A DNA stretch of 63,674 nt. It comes from CAYLSV01 sp964386435 (GTDB lineage Bacteria > Planctomycetota > Phycisphaerae > Tepidisphaerales > Tepidisphaeraceae). The position numbers and the translations under genes are program-made. The notes under the pieces are model-generated. The model searched no databases. It was not told the origin of the DNA and saw nothing but the letters and a program-made list of their open reading frames with translations. The stretch is from NCBI GenBank assembly GCA_964386435.1, contig CAYLSV010000011.1:1-63674 (forward strand), read 5' to 3'. Within the stretch, counting starts at the first letter, position 1, and every line of letters starts with the position of its first letter. Shown piece after piece: positions 56,863 to 63,063 of the stretch.

Positions 56863-56885
56863 GGGAAGGATGTTATAGTTGGGGC
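56863..56885. promoter_or_regulatory. 23-bp divergent promoter region between ABC ATPase and Uma2
   Basis: The near-palindromic core ATGTTATAGTT (56870-56880) gives TATAGT on the plus strand (56874-56879), 6 bases before the Uma2 ATG, and TAACAT on the minus strand (56875-56870), 7 bases before the ATPase ATG. There is no room for a leader or ribosome site in either direction. Confidence 0.55.
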
Positions 56886-57488
56886 ATGAGCGCGCTGCCG
56901 AAGTCCGACCGGGTGAGCTTCACCGAGTACGCCAAGCTGGCCGAGCAGAGCGAGACGAAGCTGCTGTTCGATGATGGCCTGGTGTACCCCGAGCCGGAGA
57001 TGATGGCCGGCGGCACGTACAACCACAGCGTCATCAAGGTGAACCTCATCAGCAGCCTCAACCGCGTGAAGCCGCCGTGCCAGACACTTGACAGCGACAT
57101 GCGGCTCTACGTCCGTAGCACACGCCAGACGTACTACCCCGACGCCATGGTCGTCTGCGGCGAGCGGCAGTTCCATGACGAGGGGCCAGCCTACTCGACG
57201 CTGCTCAACCCGAAGGTCGTCTTCGAGGTCCTCAGCCCCAGCACGCAGCACATCGACCGTGGCCAGAAACTGGACGATTACACGACCATCGACTCCGTCG
57301 AGGCGTACCTCATCGTTGCCAGCGAGGAGCGGCGGGTGCAACAGTTCCTCCGCCAGGACAACGGCGACTGGCTCATGCAAACCCTCGACGGCCCCGACGC
57401 CGTCGCCCAGGTCACGCCGCTGGACCTCGCGCTGCCGCTGGCGGCGCTGTACCGCGGCCTCACCTTCGCCGCCAACGCGGCGGGCTGA
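56886..57488 (+). CDS. Uma2-family (DUF820) endonuclease-like protein, copy 1
   Basis: 200 residues. The PD-(D/E)xK-like core is visible as YYPDAMVVCG, then VVFEVLSPST and DRGQKLDDY, giving the expected Asp, Glu and Lys. The family is greatly expanded in planctomycetes and cyanobacteria, and its targets are unknown; a restriction-type nuclease role is inferred from the fold. Followed after 17 bp by a related gene, with a similar TAnnnT-N6-ATG start in both. No toxin, antitoxin or methylase gene adjoins. Confidence 0.9.
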   Translation: MSALPKSDRVSFTEYAKLAEQSETKLLFDDGLVYPEPEMMAGGTYNHSVIKVNLISSLNRVKPPCQTLDSDMRLYVRSTRQTYYPDAMVVCGERQFHDEGPAYSTLLNPKVVFEVLSPSTQHIDRGQKLDDYTTIDSVEAYLIVASEERRVQQFLRQDNGDWLMQTLDGPDAVAQVTPLDLALPLAALYRGLTFAANAAG

Positions 57489-57493
57489 GGTGG

Positions 57494-57499
57494 TATCAT
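57494..57499 (+). promoter_or_regulatory. -10-like TATCAT, 6 bases before the second Uma2 ATG
   Basis: The context TATCATAGGGGCATG repeats the layout of the first Uma2 gene (TATAGTTGGGGCATG), so each paralogue appears to carry its own leaderless promoter in spite of the 17-bp gap. Confidence 0.5.
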
Positions 57500-57505
57500 A
57501 GGGGC

Positions 57506-58171
57506 ATGGCCGCCGTTGAAAAGCCCGCCGCCGACGCCCCGCTGCCGCGGATGACGTGGGAGGAGTACCTGAAGTTCGACGCCAAGAGCGAGGCGAAATA
57601 CGTCTTCGACAACGGCTTGGTAACGCCTGCCAACCGGCTGGAAGATGGGACGCCGAGCGCGATGGCCGGGGGGAGCTTGAACCACGGCCGCATCTGCTCC
57701 CGCCTCGGCACGCTGGCGGGTTCTCGTGTGCCGGCCGGCTGCGAGTTCTTCACGGCCGACAGCCGTTTGCGCGTGCCGCCGACCGGGCGAACGTTCTACA
57801 GCGACGGCTTCATCACCTGCGGCGAGGTTGAGCTGTTCGAGGACAACGAAGCCGACGCCAGCATCACGAACCCGAAGGTCATCTTCGAGGTCGCCAGCCC
57901 CAGCACGGCGGGGTTCGATCGGGGGGAGAAGTTCGAGCACTACATGCGGCTCGAGTCGTTGCGGGAGTACGTAATCATCGAGCAGGACTGGCCGTGGGTG
58001 CAGAGCTTCCACCGCCGCGACGACGGCGACTGGCTGATGAGCGCCGCCCGTGGGTTGGAGGCCTCGGCAAAGGTGCGGAGCCTCAACCTGGAGCTGCCGC
58101 TGGCGGAGCTTTACCGCGACGTGACGTTCCCTGAGACGGGGCAGCCCGTGGGGTCCGAACCGGTCGCCTGA
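57506..58171 (+). CDS. Uma2-family (DUF820) endonuclease-like protein, copy 2
   Basis: 221 residues. Core residues: TFYSDGFITCGE (Asp retained though the usual Pro is Ser), KVIFEVASPST and DRGEKFEHY, then EYVIIEQD. Diverged paralogue of the upstream gene, with a longer N-terminus (MTWEEYLKFDAKSEAKYVFDNG). The duplication looks old, since few residues outside the core agree. It ends 42 bp before a palindromic repeat cluster. Confidence 0.9.
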   Translation: MAAVEKPAADAPLPRMTWEEYLKFDAKSEAKYVFDNGLVTPANRLEDGTPSAMAGGSLNHGRICSRLGTLAGSRVPAGCEFFTADSRLRVPPTGRTFYSDGFITCGEVELFEDNEADASITNPKVIFEVASPSTAGFDRGEKFEHYMRLESLREYVIIEQDWPWVQSFHRRDDGDWLMSAARGLEASAKVRSLNLELPLAELYRDVTFPETGQPVGSEPVA

Positions 58172-58212
58172 GGCGGCTTTACACTTTGATCCGCCCGTCC
58201 TGGTTTGCGTGG

Positions 58213-58332
58213 GTCGCCGAAACCGCCTCCGCCTCGTGGAGGCGGGGCTTCACAAGCTGGGGCGGCGTGATCCAAGTCGTGAAGNNNNNNNNNNCGCCTC
58301 CACGAGGCGGAGGCGGTTTCAGCGACGTTGAG
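58213..58332. repeat. Pair of inverted palindromic repeats with an assembly gap (58285-58294)
   Basis: ACCGCCTCCGCCTCGTGGAG then GCGGGGCTTCAC, a 10-N gap, then CGCCTCCACGAGGCGGAGGC running into GGTTTCAGCGACG. The two arms are inverted copies, and the outer ends repeat the tcgc(c/t)ga-type terminus of the family. It fills the space between convergent Uma2 and rfbD genes. Confidence 0.8.
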
Positions 58333-58340
58333 GCGTCGGC

Positions 58341-59240
58341 TCACGCCGCTTCGCCCAGAGCGGCGGTGACGTTGCGGAACTCGGCGAGGGCGTCTTGCCA
58401 CGGACGCATGGTGTGGCCGGTGGCCTGCTCGTAAGTGGATAAATCCAGGACGCTGTAGGCCGGGCGCTTGGCGGCGTCGGGCTTTTTCTTCGCCCAGTCG
58501 GCGGCGCTGCTTTTGGTCAGCGGGACGCTGAGCTTGAACTGGCGGAGGATCTCGGCCGTGAAGCCGTGCCACGTGGTTTGGCCGGCGTTGGTGACGTGGA
58601 ACACGCCGCTCGCCCGGGCGTCGGCGAGGTTCACCAAGGCGTCGGCGAGGTCGTGGGTCATCGTCGGGGAACCGTGCTGGTCGGCGACGACGCTCAGCGG
58701 CGTGCCCTTCTCGGCCAGCGTTGCCATCGTCCGGGCGAAGCTGTTGCCGCCGGGGCCGTAAAGCCAGGCGGTGCGGGCAATAATCCAGCCGCTTGGGTCG
58801 ACCTCCCGCAAAAGCCGCTCGCCCAGCAGCTTGCTGCGGCCGTAGGCGCTAATCGGGCTCGGCTCGTCGTCCACCGAGTACGGCGATGTCGCCGAGCCAT
58901 CGAAGACGAAGTCGGTCGAGACGTGCACGAGCTTCGCCCCGATCTTCCCGCACGCCTCGGCGGCGAGGCGGACGAGCTCACCGTTGACCCGATTCGCCAA
59001 CTCCTCCTCCTGCTCGGCCTTGTCAACGGCGGTGTAGGCGGCGCAGTTGTACACCACGCCCGGCTGGTGCTTCTCGAACACGGCGGCAACCTGGGCCGGA
59101 TCGGTCAGGTCCGCCTCGGCCCGATCCACGGCCACAACCAACCGGCCCCGCCGGGCAAGGGTCCGCCGCACGGCCTGCGCGAGCATGCCGTTACCGCCGA
59201 GGATGAGGTTGGGGGCCGGGGTCGCCATGTCAGTCATCAT
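58341..59240 (-). CDS. rfbD: dTDP-4-dehydrorhamnose reductase
   Basis: 299 residues from ATG 59240; ATG 59228 is equally possible. NAD(P)-binding GGNGMLA (about 11-17), then ADLTDPAQV, NCAAYTAVDKAEQE, HVSTDFVFDGS, active-site YGRSK (Tyr and Lys of the SDR pair) and ARTAWLYG. It reduces dTDP-4-dehydro-L-rhamnose to dTDP-L-rhamnose with NADPH, the last step of the pathway, in the cytoplasm. The start overlaps the stop of the small membrane protein upstream by 11 bp, implying translational coupling. rfbA and rfbB are ~3 kb upstream on the same strand; rfbC (3,5-epimerase) is not in the window. Confidence 0.93.
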   Translation of the reverse strand: MMTDMATPAPNLILGGNGMLAQAVRRTLARRGRLVVAVDRAEADLTDPAQVAAVFEKHQPGVVYNCAAYTAVDKAEQEEELANRVNGELVRLAAEACGKIGAKLVHVSTDFVFDGSATSPYSVDDEPSPISAYGRSKLLGERLLREVDPSGWIIARTAWLYGPGGNSFARTMATLAEKGTPLSVVADQHGSPTMTHDLADALVNLADARASGVFHVTNAGQTTWHGFTAEILRQFKLSVPLTKSSAADWAKKKPDAAKRPAYSVLDLSTYEQATGHTMRPWQDALAEFRNVTAALGEAA

Positions 59241-59607
59241 CGGCGATTTGCCCGTCGGTGTCCTGCGGGTCGAACCACGGGCCGTCCCAGGCGACCTTCT
59301 CCAGGCCCGACCAACTGCCGAACGGGAGCGAGAACCAGAAGCGGAACTGAAGCACGCCCTCGCGGTGAAGCCGCCCGCGACGGACTTCGACTGGCAGCCG
59401 GAAGGTGTGCCAGTTACTCAACACGTTGAACCAGGTGGCGCTGACGTGCACCAGTTCCACCCCTTCCCGCCGCGCCCACGACTCGGCATCGCGGCGGGCC
59501 CGCCGTGTGGTGAGATGAGGCACCCACACGAAAGCTGCCACGACGACCGCGAGCCATCCCCACACGGCGCAGGTGCTGGTCAAGGCATCGACGGGTGTCG
59601 CGGGCAT
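59230..59607 (-). CDS. Small single-pass membrane protein, unknown function, paralogue A
   Basis: 125 residues from ATG 59607. One N-terminal helix (WLAVVVAAFVWVP, about 16-32), then a cytoplasmic or periplasmic domain WARREGVELVHV.., RLPVEVRRGRLHREG.., with many Trp and Phe near the end. Not recognised. The TAACAT box 5 bases before the ATG supports this start; the long open frame reaching upstream to 60132 only translates repeat DNA and the next gene out of frame. It overlaps the rfbD start, and shares a layout with the gene at 59754-60107. Confidence 0.7.
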   Translation of the reverse strand: MPATPVDALTSTCAVWGWLAVVVAAFVWVPHLTTRRARRDAESWARREGVELVHVSATWFNVLSNWHTFRLPVEVRRGRLHREGVLQFRFWFSLPFGSWSGLEKVAWDGPWFDPQDTDGQIADDD

Positions 59608-59612
59608 GCTTG

Positions 59613-59618
59613 ATGTTA
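59613..59618 (-). promoter_or_regulatory. -10-like TAACAT, 5 bases before paralogue A ATG
   Basis: The same hexamer as in front of the ABC ATPase gene (56875-56870); no ribosome site between it and the ATG. Confidence 0.45.
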
Positions 59619-59648
59619 TGAGAGTACATCTTCTCTTGAGGCACAGCG

Positions 59649-59741
59649 CCGGACCTCCGCCGCGTGGCGGCGGGGCTGCGCCCGCCTGTTGAGTTGCTCG
59701 AACTTCGGACGCAGCCCCGCCGCCACGCGGCGGAGGTCCGG
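59649..59741. repeat. Perfect 32-bp inverted repeat with 29-base spacer
   Basis: 59649-59680 is the exact reverse complement of 59710-59741 (GGACCTCCGCC..GGCGGGGCTGCG), and each arm itself contains the palindrome CCGCCGCGTGGCGGCGG or its complement. The same arm occurs in the tandem units near 51750 and 51895. It separates the two small membrane-protein genes. Confidence 0.92.
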
Positions 59742-59753
59742 TTGGGGTGGGCG

Positions 59754-60107
59754 TTAGACCCGCATGTGCTTCACGCCCGGGGTGTCGTCCCAGCGGACGG
59801 CGATCTGGGCGACTTGGGGGCCAAGGTGGGGGTGGCCGGCGCGGACGTAGGCGCGGCGGCGGGCTGTGCCGTCGCGGATGGTAACGCGGTAAACGACCTG
59901 CCGGCTGGTGGCGCGGTGGCAGAAGGGGCCGCGGAACAGGCGGCGGACGCGGACCCGGGTGACGTGGTGCCCGTGGCGGGCGGCCCATCGGGCGAGCAGG
60001 TGGCGGCCATCGACGCGGCGGCGGTGCTTGAGCCGGGTGAGCAGCCCGACGCCGCCCACCGACAGCAGCAGCATGGCGGTCAGCGGGATGAGCTGCGAGA
60101 CGGGCAT
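59754..60107 (-). CDS. Small single-pass membrane protein, unknown function, paralogue B
   Basis: 117 residues from ATG 60107. One N-terminal helix (LIPLTAMLLLSVGGVGLL, about 6-23), then a very basic domain: RRRVDGRHLLARWAARHGHH, in parallel with WARREG of paralogue A, then VVYRVTIRDGTARRRAYVR and VRWDDTPG. Not recognised. The matching layout of helix, Arg-rich linker, WAxRxG and a beta-rich ending suggests it and the gene at 59230-59607 are ancient duplicates, with low identity. No -10-like box or ribosome site is clear. Confidence 0.6.
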   Translation of the reverse strand: MPVSQLIPLTAMLLLSVGGVGLLTRLKHRRRVDGRHLLARWAARHGHHVTRVRVRRLFRGPFCHRATSRQVVYRVTIRDGTARRRAYVRAGHPHLGPQVAQIAVRWDDTPGVKHMRV

Positions 60108-60198
60108 AATCGGGCGGACGATCCGCCTTCAACTTGCATCGACCCGCGGCGGGGGCGTGTTGAGCGGGGGCGCCAAGCGTGGTGCCGAACGGTGTCAG

Positions 60199-60269
60199 GT
60201 AGCCGCGGGGCCTGCCCCGCCCTTCGGGGGCCGTTGGTCGGCAAAGCGCGGGGCAGGCCCCGCGGCTAC
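60199..60269. repeat. 22-bp perfect inverted repeat overlapping the SWIM gene's stop codon
   Basis: GTAGCCGCGGGGCCTGCC then CCGC (60199-60220) is the reverse complement of 60248-60269; the spacer is 27 bases. The arm CTAC at 60266-60269 supplies the TAG stop of the SWIM protein gene. A strong hairpin here would fold at the 3' end of that mRNA, so it can serve as a terminator or stability element. Confidence 0.85.
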
Positions 60270-61951
60270 TTTACCGGATTGCTTTGATCGTCCAGCATCG
60301 CGAGGAACGATCGTTTGCGGCGGTGGGTATCGCGCAGGTTGCCGAGCCAGCCCTGCTGATCTTGCCGCAGATTGGGCTTGTTCTGTGCGTCGAGCAACTT
60401 CGTCATCCGGCGGACCAGGGCGACGGCCGCGGCGTAGCCGGGTTTGTTGGCTTGGGCGACGGCGGCCTCGGCGCCGCGGCGGTAGATGGTCAGCGCGTCA
60501 ACCGGGTGCGTTCGGCCGCGGGCGGCGGCGAGGTCGTGCCAAAGCTCGCTCGGGAGGCGGCGGCCCCGCTGGTGGGCGGTTCGCCACGCACCGGCGACGT
60601 CGCCCTCGGCAAGCAGCACGCGGACGAGCGTCTCGCCCCGCCGCTGCCAGCTTGAGTCGTCGCCCTTGGCTCGGAGCAATCGCAGCGCCTTGCGCCGCCA
60701 CGCCTGCCATGCCGCGTCGTCGGCCGCCTCGTCCTTGGCGATGGCGTAGATCGCGTACGTCCGGCTGTGCTGAAACTGCGCCCACCGCAATGCCGCGGCC
60801 GCGTCGTGTTGACCCGCGGCGCGGTGGGCGTCGATCAGAAAATTTTCCAGCCCGGCGGTCCCATGACCCGGCGTGTCGAACGCCTGCAGCCCCTGCTCTG
60901 CCCACGCGGTGGCTTCCTCGTCACGGCCGCTTTTGGCGAGCAAGCGGGCGAGCCGAAGGAACGCTTGCGGGTGCGACAAATCCTTTTTCTCGATGGCGAT
61001 GCGGGCGTCGAGGTCGTCGCCGGCGAGCTGCTCCATCAGCTCCTTGAGCCGTCGCCGACGCAAATCGAAACCGGGCGGCGCGTCGCCCGGCACGAGCGTC
61101 GGCAGCTCGGCCCAGGCATCGAGCGTCAGCTTGTGGAAGTGGGCCCGGCCCTTCTCGCCGAGGACGTCGGCGTACCGGTCGAGGACGTCATGACCGCCGC
61201 CGAGCGCGTCGTGGAACAGCCGCTCGGCGAGCTTTTTCGGCTTCGGGTTCACCCGCGCGCACGCCAGCAAGTGCAGCTCGGCCAGGCGATCGCCGATGAG
61301 CAGGATCTCGCCGTGCTCGTCCGGCACCTCATCGGCGTTGGCCTCGAAATCCTCCAGCGCCTGCTCGATGAGTTCCAGCGCGAGCTTGGCGTGGCCGTCG
61401 TCGAGCAAATCGGCGAGCGCGGCGACGGCCTCGTCCATCGCCGCCAGCACCGGGCCCACGCCGTCCCAAGTCAGGTGCATGGGCGGGTTGAACGCCTCGT
61501 CCATCAGGCCGGCGAGCCGCATGCGGTCCGGCTCGGCGCCGTCGCGTGCCGCCCGCAACAGCAATCGCTCGCGTAAGCGCGGGTCGGTTTGGGCGTGCTC
61601 CATCAGCCACCCCGCCAGCCGCTCGGCGGGTTGTTTCGCGAGGAAACTGCACACGTCGTCCAGCGTCGGCACCGCCGCGTCGCATCGCAGGAACGCCAGG
61701 CCCGCCGCCACGCAGTGCTTGCAGAACACGCCGGTCATGCCCATCGGGCAGTCGCACTCGCCGACCAGCCGGGCCCCTTCGACCGCCAGCGTCACGGCGT
61801 AGCTCGTTTGCCCGGCGACGAGTGCCCGCAACACGTCGCCGTCAAGCGTCAACTGACTCACCCGCCCCTGCTCGGCATAGTCGACGCCCCGCTGCCAACT
61901 CTTCTCATCGGCGGCGGCGCAGATCTGTGGCTCGGTGAAGCGGATCGACAT
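60266..61951 (-). CDS. SWIM zinc-finger protein with long helical repeat region
   Basis: 561 residues. SWIM motif CxCx8CxH is visible at Cys66, Cys68, Cys77 and His79 (GECDCPMGMTGVFCKHC), after a beta region (residues 25-65). The remaining ~450 residues are Ala/Leu/Glu-rich helices resembling TPR-like repeats (ALADLLDDGHAKLALELIEQ, HPQAFLRLARLLAKSGRDEE). SWIM domains bind DNA or proteins with zinc, and are found with SWI2/SNF2 ATPases, none of which is present here. It starts 10 bp after the rfbB stop, so it belongs to that transcript. The function is unknown. Confidence 0.87.
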   Translation of the reverse strand: MSIRFTEPQICAAADEKSWQRGVDYAEQGRVSQLTLDGDVLRALVAGQTSYAVTLAVEGARLVGECDCPMGMTGVFCKHCVAAGLAFLRCDAAVPTLDDVCSFLAKQPAERLAGWLMEHAQTDPRLRERLLLRAARDGAEPDRMRLAGLMDEAFNPPMHLTWDGVGPVLAAMDEAVAALADLLDDGHAKLALELIEQALEDFEANADEVPDEHGEILLIGDRLAELHLLACARVNPKPKKLAERLFHDALGGGHDVLDRYADVLGEKGRAHFHKLTLDAWAELPTLVPGDAPPGFDLRRRRLKELMEQLAGDDLDARIAIEKKDLSHPQAFLRLARLLAKSGRDEEATAWAEQGLQAFDTPGHGTAGLENFLIDAHRAAGQHDAAAALRWAQFQHSRTYAIYAIAKDEAADDAAWQAWRRKALRLLRAKGDDSSWQRRGETLVRVLLAEGDVAGAWRTAHQRGRRLPSELWHDLAAARGRTHPVDALTIYRRGAEAAVAQANKPGYAAAVALVRRMTKLLDAQNKPNLRQDQQGWLGNLRDTHRRKRSFLAMLDDQSNPVK

Positions 61952-61961
61952 GCCGCGGACG

Positions 61962-62990
61962 TCAGCGGGTCTGATACTGCTGCTCGTAATATTTCATGTA
62001 TTCCCCGCTCTTGATCTCGCGCCACCAGCTCTGGTTGTTCTTGTACCAGTCGATGGTCAGGCGGATCGCGTCCTCAAACTTGTGCTTGGGCTCCCAGCCG
62101 AGGTCGCGTTTGATCTTGCCGGCGTCGATCGCGTAGCGGCGGTCGTGGCCCTTGCGGTCCTTGACGTGCTCGACGCCTTCGTCCCACGTCTTGCCCATGG
62201 CGGCGAGGATCTTCTCGACGAGTTGGCGGTTGGTGAGCTCGTTGTTGCCGCCGACGTTGTAGACCTCGCCGTCGCGGCCGTTCATCAGCACGGTGTGGAT
62301 GGCGTCGGCGTGGTCCTCGACGAACAGCCAGTCGCGGATGTTCAGGCCGTCGCCGTAGAGGGGGATTTTCTTGCCCTCCATCAGGTTCGTGACGAACAGC
62401 GGGACGGCCTTCTCGGGGAAACAGTACGGGCCGTAGTTGTTGCTGCACCGGGTGGTGACGACCGGCATGCCGTGGGTGTGGAAGTAGCTGCGGACCAGCA
62501 CGTCGGCCCCGCACTTGCTCGCCGAGTACGGGCTGTTGGGGGCCAGCGGCGTGTCTTCGGTGAACATGACCTCGGGCTGGTCCTCGGGCAGGGTGCCGTA
62601 GACCTCGTCGGTGCTGACCATCAGGAACTTCTGCACGCCGCGCTTCTTCGCCTCGTCGAGCAGCACCTGCGTGCCGACGACGTTGGTCCGCACGAACGGC
62701 TCGCTGCTCATAATCGAGCGATCGACGTGACTCTCAGCCGCGAAGTGAACGACGTGCGTGACGCCATGCTCGTCCATCGTCTTGCCAACGGCGGCCGGAT
62801 CGCAGATGTCGCCCTTGACGAAGCTGAGCTTGTCGGGGTGCTTCTCGAGCAAATCCGACAGGTTGCCGAGGTTGCCGGCGTAGGTGAGGGCGTCGAACGC
62901 GACGAGTTTTACGTCCTCGCCACGCGACAGCAGCAGACGGACATAGTTCGAGCCGATGAAGCCGGCGGCGCCGGTGACGAAAATGGTCAT
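61962..62990 (-). CDS. rfbB: dTDP-glucose 4,6-dehydratase
   Basis: 342 residues from ATG 62990. Rossmann motif GAAGFIG (7-13), then DALTYAGN, HFAAESHVDRSI, STDEVYG (catalytic Asp and Glu), active-site YSASK, RCSNNYGPY and GDGLNIRDWLFVEDH. Every residue set used by RmlB enzymes is present and the length is normal. It converts dTDP-glucose to dTDP-4-dehydro-6-deoxyglucose, the second step to dTDP-rhamnose. The rfbA gene ends 73 bp upstream and the SWIM gene follows 10 bp downstream. Confidence 0.96.
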   Translation of the reverse strand: MTIFVTGAAGFIGSNYVRLLLSRGEDVKLVAFDALTYAGNLGNLSDLLEKHPDKLSFVKGDICDPAAVGKTMDEHGVTHVVHFAAESHVDRSIMSSEPFVRTNVVGTQVLLDEAKKRGVQKFLMVSTDEVYGTLPEDQPEVMFTEDTPLAPNSPYSASKCGADVLVRSYFHTHGMPVVTTRCSNNYGPYCFPEKAVPLFVTNLMEGKKIPLYGDGLNIRDWLFVEDHADAIHTVLMNGRDGEVYNVGGNNELTNRQLVEKILAAMGKTWDEGVEHVKDRKGHDRRYAIDAGKIKRDLGWEPKHKFEDAIRLTIDWYKNNQSWWREIKSGEYMKYYEQQYQTR

Positions 62991-63063
62991 TTGTTCTTGG
63001 TCCTTTGTTCTTTGTCCCTGGTCCGACAGTCAAAAGACGAAGGACAAAGAACCAATAACAACA
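62991..63063. promoter_or_regulatory. AT-rich spacer with inverted and direct repeats between rfbA and rfbB
   Basis: GTTCTTTGTCC (63007-63017) and GGACAAAGAAC (63042-63052) form a perfect 11-bp stem with a 24-base loop. Shorter partial copies (TTGTTCTTGGTCC, 62991-63003) repeat the same words. The composition is far from the GC-rich norm. It may be a terminator for rfbA, a start region for rfbB, or a dispersed element. Confidence 0.5.

Noticed and set aside
59230..60132. Long minus-strand frame (300 codons) covering both small membrane-protein genes.
   Set aside because: Its first half is Pro/Arg-rich low-complexity sequence, running out of frame across paralogue B and through the inverted repeat. 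The internal ATG at 59607 gives a compact protein with a transmembrane helix and a -10-like box.
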